A DNA stretch of 8,439 nucleotides, from assembly GCA_947630775.1 (NCBI GenBank), contig CANRIY010000067.1, forward strand, positions 1 through 8,439, read 5' to 3'. Both the position numbers and the translations under genes were made by a program. Of the stretch, positions 1 to 3,818 are shown piece after piece. The stretch comes from an uncultured Clostridia bacterium (GTDB lineage Bacteria; Bacillota; Clostridia; Christensenellales; Borkfalkiaceae). Position 1 is the first letter of the stretch, and every line of letters begins with the position of its first letter. The notes below the pieces were generated by a model. That model ran no database searches, was not told the origin of the DNA, and worked only from the letters and a program-made list of their open reading frames with translations.

Positions 1-50
1 AGCGGATCTCATAGACCCACGGGCGTCCGTACTTACGAGGGGATTCTCTC

Positions 51-64
51 GCCCCTTGCGGGGC
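51..64 (-). other. GC-rich hairpin downstream of the deacetylase gene
   Basis: Perfect 5-bp stem GCCCC/GGGGC with a four-base loop, which reads GCAA on the minus strand (a GNRA-type tetraloop). It lies 34 bases past the deacetylase stop codon. No T tract follows it on either strand, so it is a poor intrinsic terminator. It is flanked by two direct copies of GAGGGGAT (39-46 and 72-79). The arrangement CCCCTCA, then hairpin, then CCCC on the minus strand recalls the palindromic repeats found later in the window, but the match is loose. Nothing else is seen in 1-98. Confidence 0.3.
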
Positions 65-98
65 TCGGAATGAGGGGATCGGGGGCTTACCCGTCTCC

Positions 99-869
99 CT
101 ACACCGAGGCGTTGGGGCGTTGCATGCCCGCGCTGTCGATGGTGTAGTTCTCGCGGTAGATGAGTTCGCCGATGGGCACAAATTCAAACCCCTTCGCGTG
201 CAAAGTATCGATGATGATGGGGAGCGCGTCCGCCGTGTACAGCCCGTTGTTGTGGCATAAGATGATGGAGCCGCTCTTCACCCGCGAGACGACGCGCTCT
301 GCAATGTCCGATGCCGAAAGGTCCTTCCAGTCGAGGGAATCCACGTCCCACTGGATGGGATACAGCCCCATGGCGTTTGCCGTATCGATGAGAAGGTCGT
401 CATAGTCCCCGAACGGGGGTCGGAAGAGCTCCACGCTTTTGCCCGTCACTGCCGTGATTGCCTCCGAAGAGGAAGTCAGCTCTGCGCGGATCTCGCTTTC
501 GGAGAGGCGGGACATGTACGAATGCGTCGCGCTGTGCGTGCCGATCTCGTGCCCCGCGTCCGCGATCTTTTTGAGGTAATCCGCATGCTCCTTCGCCCAA
601 AATTCCACGGTGAAGAAGGTCGCCCGTACTTTGCCCGCGGCGAGATTTTCGAGGATCTTGTCGGTATGCTCCACCCCCCATGCGCAGTCGAAGGAGATGG
701 CGATCTTGTTGTCCTCGCGCGAGACATTATAGATGGGGAGGGAGCGGGCAGCGCTCGAATAGACTTCCACGGCGCCCGAGAAGTGTGCGCAGAGGAGCGC
801 GGCGGCCGTCACAAATGCGATCGCGCCCGCCATGAGGAGCGTTTTGAGCCGAACAGTCAGAATCTGCAT
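99..869 (-). CDS. Polysaccharide deacetylase (NodB/CE4 fold), PdaB-related, secreted or membrane-anchored
   Basis: Carbohydrate esterase family 4 proteins remove N- or O-acetyl groups from peptidoglycan, chitin or related polymers outside the cell. Counting from ATG 869 (256 residues): a short basic N-terminus and hydrophobic stretch at about 10-33 (signal or anchor), then the NodB domain. Visible motifs are SFDCAWG (59-65, D61 as likely base), HSATH (112-116, metal histidines), RPPFG (150-154), QWDVDSLDW (173-181) and IILCHN (202-207, likely catalytic H206). The second Asp of the usual FDD motif is Cys62. The clostridial SFDxAWG subgroup and sporulation protein PdaB also lack it, but PdaB itself lacks the HxxxH motif kept here. 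The length is normal for PdaB-like proteins. Start choice: ATG 869 has AGG eight bases upstream; a TTG at 875 would add two residues and is a real alternative. A role in spore or wall peptidoglycan is inferred, not shown. Confidence 0.92.
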   Translation of the reverse strand: MQILTVRLKTLLMAGAIAFVTAAALLCAHFSGAVEVYSSAARSLPIYNVSREDNKIAISFDCAWGVEHTDKILENLAAGKVRATFFTVEFWAKEHADYLKKIADAGHEIGTHSATHSYMSRLSESEIRAELTSSSEAITAVTGKSVELFRPPFGDYDDLLIDTANAMGLYPIQWDVDSLDWKDLSASDIAERVVSRVKSGSIILCHNNGLYTADALPIIIDTLHAKGFEFVPIGELIYRENYTIDSAGMQRPNASV

Positions 870-1030
870 TGGCAATACCTGTATCCTATCATAGATTTTA
901 TGGGAGAAACGGGGAAGTCCTGTCGAAATCGGACGGGTACCGTCGATTCTCTCTTTTTCTTCCCTCTATATATATTCGCCGTTTTTTCGATTATGACGGC
1001 GGAGAGGTTTCCCCCATCCAATGTCAGGAT

Positions 1031-1056
1031 AAAAAGAAAAACCCTCACGGGTCCTT
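1031..1056 (-). terminator. Possible intrinsic terminator or attenuator upstream of the deacetylase
   Basis: On the minus strand, AAGGACCC pairs with GGGTTTTT across the loop GTGA (8 bp including two G-U pairs), followed by C and five more T (1035-1031). It lies about 160 bases upstream of the deacetylase start. No gene ends just before it on this strand, so it would stop either a short independent RNA or a leader transcript of the deacetylase. The stem has only three G-C pairs, so strength is doubtful. Confidence 0.4.
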
Positions 1057-1154
1057 CAATTCTACCGTGGGTAGAGCGCTTTTTTTGCGGAGTGGAGTTC
1101 CGCCTTCATAGAATATATCGGCAAATTTACAGAGTAGGTTGTATTTTCGTATTT

Positions 1155-1193
1155 CCTGCGGTATCCTAATATCGCAGGCGATCCTGCAAGGAG
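1155..1193 (+). promoter_or_regulatory. Alternative hairpins overlapping the degV translation start region
   Basis: CGCAGG (1173-1178) can pair with upstream CCTGCG (1155-1160, 12-base loop), or its GCAGG part (1174-1178) can pair with downstream CCTGC (1183-1187, loop CGAT). The two are mutually exclusive. The second stem ends directly against the ribosome binding site AAGGAG (1188-1193), eight bases before ATG 1202. The upstream repeat also encloses TATCCT (1162-1167), a possible -10 box, so it could instead be a protein operator. All pairings are visible; any regulatory role is inference. Confidence 0.4.
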
Positions 1194-1201
1194 AAATTTT
1201 T

Positions 1202-2143
1202 ATGCGATTCGATCTGTTTACGGACTCTTCGGCGAATCTTCCCGATCCGCTCGTCGCCGCACGGGACATCCGGGTGATCCCCTACACCTATCTTTCGGGC
1301 GACGCGGAAGCGCCCTGCTACTCTGACGAAATTCCCTTCCGCGAGCTTGCCCGCCGCCACTACCAAAGGATGCGCGCGGGAGAGGAATTCAAGACCTCTC
1401 TCATTTCCAAGGAACGCTTTCTCTCCGCCCTTACCCCTTCGCTTGAAGCGGGAAAGGACGTCTTTCTCATCACCATTGCCTCGGGCATCAGCGGCACTTA
1501 CCAGCAGGCGCTCGCCGCGCAAAAGGAACTGGAGGCCGCCTTCCCCGACCGCAAGATCGTCGTCACGGACAGTGTGAACGCCTCGATGGGCGAGGGGCTC
1601 CTCGTGCTGCGCGTCGCCGATCTGAGGGACATGGGCGAGAGCATCGACGCTTGCGCCGAATGGTTCGAAACGCACCGCTATCAGCTCAACAGCTACCTCA
1701 CCGTCGGCGACCTCAGATACCTGAGAAAGGGCGGGCGGATCTCCGCCGCCGTTGCGATCGCGGGGACGCTGCTCGGGATCAAACCCATTTTGCGTGCGGA
1801 CGGCGAAAAGAACGCCAAGATCGTCTTTTTCGACAGAGCGCGGGGCAGAAAACGGGCGCTCGCGGCGCTCCTCGACGCCTTCGACAAGAACGTCCGCTCC
1901 CCCGAAACGCAGACCGTCGCCATCACCCATGCGGACTGCGAAGAGGACGCCCTCTTCCTTGCGGAAGAGCTGAAAGCGCGCGGCGTCCAAGAAGTGATCG
2001 TGGAGTATTACGACGTCTGTTCGGGCACCCATGTCGGGCCCGATACGGTCGCGCTCTTCTTTTGGGGTGCGGACAGACGGGGGCAGGAGAAGCCGAAAAA
2101 AGCGCCCGCCGGTCGGCGCGCGCCTGTCAATGCAAAGGTTTGA
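1202..2143 (+). CDS. DegV family protein (FakB-type fatty-acid-binding protein)
   Basis: DegV/FakB proteins bind a fatty acid and present it to the kinase FakA, which makes acyl phosphate for phospholipid synthesis; this is a cytosolic role. The 313-residue product shows the family landmarks in order: TDSSANLP near the N-terminus (7-14), KTS at 64-66 (equivalent to the usual TTS motif), SGISGTY (94-100), VGDLRYLRKGGRIS in the middle, GTLLGIKPIL, and a closing GTHVGPDTVALFFWG block that forms part of the lipid pocket in relatives. ATG 1202 was chosen because AAGGAG lies eight bases upstream; an in-frame TTG at 1139 lacks such a site. About 20 residues follow the last domain motif, rich in Lys, Arg, Pro and Ala, which is longer than the usual ending of the family. 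No FakA gene is in the window. The 3' end faces ComF with six bases between stop codons. Confidence 0.93.
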   Translation: MRFDLFTDSSANLPDPLVAARDIRVIPYTYLSGDAEAPCYSDEIPFRELARRHYQRMRAGEEFKTSLISKERFLSALTPSLEAGKDVFLITIASGISGTYQQALAAQKELEAAFPDRKIVVTDSVNASMGEGLLVLRVADLRDMGESIDACAEWFETHRYQLNSYLTVGDLRYLRKGGRISAAVAIAGTLLGIKPILRADGEKNAKIVFFDRARGRKRALAALLDAFDKNVRSPETQTVAITHADCEEDALFLAEELKARGVQEVIVEYYDVCSGTHVGPDTVALFFWGADRRGQEKPKKAPAGRRAPVNAKV

Positions 2144-2149
2144 GCTGTT

Positions 2150-2893
2150 TTACTTTCGGGTGTCCGAAGGAGGTTTGCCGAAGGGGTACTTGTTCCTGAC
2201 GCTCGTAGCGGTGAGGGCATAGACGGCCGTGGCGCCCGCGCGTTTGAGGCGGGAAGCATACTCCCCCGCCGTCGCGCCCGTCGTGAGGGTGTCGTCGATG
2301 ATGACGAGGTTCTTCCCCTTGACGCCCTTTCTGTCAAAAATATGAAAACAGCCCTCGAGATTTTTCTCGCGCGCCTGCCGCCCGAGCGACTTCTGCGCGT
2401 CCGTCTCGCGGGTCTTGGTCGCAACGTCGAGGACGGGCAGCCCGCTGCGGCGGGAGAGTTCTTCGGCAATGAGGCGGGACTGGTTATAGCCCCGCTTTTT
2501 GTATGCCTTCTCCGTCATCGGGACAAAGACGAGCGCGTCCGCGTCCGAAAATTCTTTGAGGAGCGGCTCCATGAGCTCTGCAAGGGTGCGGCAGAGGTAT
2601 CTGTGCTTCTTCGCCCGCATGACGAGCCGTGCCGCCTCGCCCTCATGGAGAAGCGCCGACCGCGCCTTATCGACGGGCAGACGCTTATATTTGCATTCGG
2701 GGCAGATCCCCTTCTCCCCCACCTTCCTTCCGCAGAGCGGGCAGACGTTGCCGTCGTTCCATGGAAGGACTTTGCGGCAAGGTTCGCAGACATGCTCCCC
2801 CGAAAATACCTCGCGCCCGCAGAGATCGCATGTGAAATTGTGCTCGTCGTCATAGCGGCGGATGCGCGCGGAGAGCCATGTGAAAGGGTTCAT
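2150..2893 (-). CDS. comFC: ComF family protein: zinc finger plus phosphoribosyltransferase domain
   Basis: ComFC/GntX-like proteins are needed for transformation in naturally competent bacteria; in some they act with the ComFA helicase during DNA uptake. The exact reaction is unsettled. The 247-residue product has an N-terminal zinc-binding region with four CxxC pairs (C22/C25, C36/C39, C51/C54, C64/C67), a linker, then a type I phosphoribosyltransferase domain with FVPMTEKAYKKRGYNQS and the ribose-phosphate loop IIDDTLTTGATAGE at about 198-211. The length is normal. ATG 2893 has AAGGA seven bases upstream. A strong terminator (2934-2958) separates it from the zinc-ribbon gene upstream, so the two are probably not cotranscribed unless readthrough occurs. 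No comFA or other competence gene is nearby, so competence in this organism cannot be claimed. Confidence 0.93.
   Translation of the reverse strand: MNPFTWLSARIRRYDDEHNFTCDLCGREVFSGEHVCEPCRKVLPWNDGNVCPLCGRKVGEKGICPECKYKRLPVDKARSALLHEGEAARLVMRAKKHRYLCRTLAELMEPLLKEFSDADALVFVPMTEKAYKKRGYNQSRLIAEELSRRSGLPVLDVATKTRETDAQKSLGRQAREKNLEGCFHIFDRKGVKGKNLVIIDDTLTTGATAGEYASRLKRAGATAVYALTATSVRNKYPFGKPPSDTRK
2153..2170. other. Hairpin across the convergent degV/comF 3' ends
   Basis: CTTTCGG (2153-2159) pairs with CCGAAGG (2164-2170) across loop GTGT, seven pairs with one G-U in the plus reading and about five in the minus reading. It lies ten bases past the degV stop and inside the last codons of comF. No T tract follows on the plus strand. 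With six bases between the two stop codons there is no room for a conventional terminator, so the two transcripts probably overlap at their ends. Confidence 0.35.
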
Positions 2894-2933
2894 TGCCTGT
2901 TCCTTCTCTTCTGTGTTTTGGGCGGAAGGTTTG

Positions 2934-2958
2934 AAAAACGGCGGGGAAAAACCCGCCG
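2934..2958 (-). terminator. Intrinsic terminator of the zinc-ribbon gene
   Basis: On the minus strand, CGGCGGG pairs perfectly with CCCGCCG across the loop TTTTTC, followed at once by five T (2938-2934). It begins 11 bases past the stop codon at 2969 and lies 41 bases before the comF start. This is a strong Rho-independent terminator and makes the two genes separate transcription units. Confidence 0.88.
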
Positions 2959-2968
2959 CCTCTGTTCC

Positions 2969-3460
2969 TTAAAAGTCGTCTTCGTCGTCCTCGTCGTCGT
3001 CCTCGTCGTCCGTGATCGAATAGATCTCGTCGCCCGTGACGTATTCGAGGTCCTCTTCTTCCTCGTCGCCGTGGTATTCTTCTTCCTCTTCTTCCTCGTC
3101 CTCGGCGTCGTCGTCGAACTCGCCGCCGAGCGCTTCGCCGAGCTTGCCCATTTCCTCATCGAGGTCGTCCGTATCGTCGTCGAGATATTCTCTCCACTCG
3201 TCGTCGTCCTCGGGGTCGGGCTCTTCCACCTCGTACTCCGCCTTCTTTTTGCACTCGTCGCACATCTTCTCGCCGGGACGCATCATATTTTCGCCGCAGA
3301 TGGGGCAGAGCTCGGTGGGCATCTCCTCCTCGACTTCCTCGATCTCATCCATATCGCTGCTCAGCCCCTTCATTTCCCGAAGGCAGACGTCGCAGTACTC
3401 CTGTTTTTCGGCGTCGATGTAGTTGAGTTCGCACCGCGGGCACTTCATATAATGAGCCAT
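2969..3460 (-). CDS. Small protein with two CxxC zinc ribbons and a very acidic C-terminus
   Basis: I do not recognise a named family. The 163-residue product has two treble-cysteine-pair modules: C7/C10 with C23/C26 (MKCPRCELNY...) and C52/C55 with C67/C70 (LCPICGENMM...), each a likely four-Cys zinc site. From about residue 75 to the end the chain is mostly Asp and Glu, with short DDD, EEEEEE and DEDDDEDDED runs, ending in Phe. The form suggests a cytosolic zinc-ribbon protein with a charged tail that could contact a basic partner, DNA-binding protein or RNA polymerase; that is inference. ATG 3460 is chosen because AGGAGG lies nine bases upstream; an upstream in-frame start at 3499 falls near the transcription start and lacks such a site. 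It has its own sigma-A promoter and terminator, so it is a single-gene unit. Codon use in the tail is repetitive (GAC, GAG, GAA). Confidence 0.85.
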   Translation of the reverse strand: MAHYMKCPRCELNYIDAEKQEYCDVCLREMKGLSSDMDEIEEVEEEMPTELCPICGENMMRPGEKMCDECKKKAEYEVEEPDPEDDDEWREYLDDDTDDLDEEMGKLGEALGGEFDDDAEDEEEEEEEYHGDEEEEDLEYVTGDEIYSITDDEDDDEDDEDDF

Positions 3461-3512
3461 CTCTTTTATCCTCCTGTGGATCGGATATCCTCCCGTCACA
3501 TCGGGCTAATAA

Positions 3513-3541
3513 ATTATATTAGTATTTATTTTTTTTGTAAA
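3513..3541 (-). promoter_or_regulatory. Sigma-A promoter of the zinc-ribbon gene
   Basis: TTTACA (3541-3536), a 17-bp spacer rich in A/T, and a perfect TATAAT (3518-3513) on the minus strand. Transcription should start near 3506, giving a leader of about 45 bases before ATG 3460. The region just upstream (3542-3600) is strongly AT-rich with T and A tracts, which may act as an UP-like element. Confidence 0.85.
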
Positions 3542-3600
3542 CTGTTTTTTTATACGTTTTCAAAAATTTTTTGGAAATATGACATGATTTTTTTCGGAAA

Positions 3601-3670
3601 CCCCTCAGTCACCTGCGATCTTGCCCTCGCCCCTCTGGGGAGAGGGTGTCACGCAGTGACGGGTGAGGGG
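3601..3670. repeat. Palindromic intergenic repeat, unit 1 (minus orientation)
   Basis: A 70-base element bounded by CCCCTCA (3601-3607) and TGAGGGG (3664-3670). Next to these, GTCAC (3608-3612) pairs with GTGAC (3656-3660). Internally CCCTCGCCCC pairs with GGGGAGAGGG around TCT, and the right arm alone can form GTCAC-GCA-GTGAC (3648-3660). Read on the minus strand it follows the same order as unit 2: CCCCTCA, short gap, GTC-hairpin-GAC, ACCCT, then a C-rich/G-rich second hairpin. No open reading frame with a plausible start occupies it. The AAA on each side could be a target duplication but is too short to count. Confidence 0.65.
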
Positions 3671-3689
3671 AAATAAGGTCGCCATGATG

Positions 3690-3781
3690 CCCCTCATCCG
3701 TCGCGCAAGGGCGGCGCGACACCTTCCCCCCCGAAGTGGGGAAGGCAAGAGGAAAACCTCCTCGAGGGGGAGCCGAGAGGG
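3690..3781 (+). repeat. Palindromic intergenic repeat, unit 2 (plus orientation, head-to-head with unit 1)
   Basis: Starts with CCCCTCATCC (3690-3699), then a 7-bp stem GTCGCGC (3700-3706) / GCGCGAC (3714-3720) with loop AAGGGCG, then CCTTCCCC pairing with GGGGAAGG, then a third small G/C hairpin, ending in GAGAGGGC. It matches the core of the element at 7837-7940, with a compensating base change in the stem. It resembles intergenic palindromes I recall from gut Firmicutes genomes, which I cannot verify here. With unit 1 it fills the gene-free stretch between the zinc-ribbon promoter and the lipoprotein terminator. Confidence 0.65.
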
Positions 3782-3782
3782 C

Positions 3783-3811
3783 AAAAAAATTCCCCCGCAA
3801 CGCGGGGGAAT
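3783..3811 (-). terminator. Strong intrinsic terminator of the large lipoprotein gene
   Basis: On the minus strand, ATTCCCCCGC pairs perfectly with GCGGGGGAAT across a GTT loop (10 bp), followed by a run of T (complement of the A run 3783-3789, whose last base is also in the stem). It lies eight bases past the stop codon at 3819. Confidence 0.93.
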
Positions 3812-3818
3812 CGGTCGT

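Larger units (their letters stand above)
876..1201. other. Divergent intergenic region, 326 bases, rich in inverted repeats
   Basis: No convincing gene lies here. It separates the minus-strand deacetylase from the plus-strand degV gene. It contains an inverted repeat CGCCG (977-981) / CGGCG (997-1001), a minus-strand terminator-like hairpin (1031-1056), a hairpin TCTACC-GTG-GGTAGA (1061-1075) followed after four bases by seven T on the plus strand (1080-1086), a hairpin GCGGA/TCCGC (1087-1091, 1099-1103), and overlapping hairpins beside the degV ribosome binding site. No sigma-A promoter of good quality is seen for either gene. The best plus-strand candidates are TTGTAT (1139-1144) with TATCCT (1162-1167) at 17 bp, and TAGAAT (1109-1114) without a good -35. 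The deacetylase may use a sporulation sigma factor, but I could not fit one. Confidence 0.6.

Noticed and set aside
857..1048. Minus-strand frame of 63 codons between degV and the deacetylase
   Set aside because: It would start at a GTG inside the terminator-like hairpin, has poor spacing to AAGGA, runs into the deacetylase start, and shows no protein-like motif.
1080..1086. Run of seven T as a plus-strand terminator after hairpin 1061-1075
   Set aside because: Four bases separate the stem from the T run and no plus-strand gene precedes it; left only as part of the region's structure.
2342..3676. Plus-strand open frame across comF and the zinc-ribbon gene, with a hydrophobic-looking stretch
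   Set aside because: The hydrophobic Val/Leu/Phe runs are the complement of Asp/Glu codons. It has no binding site and overlaps two well-supported genes.
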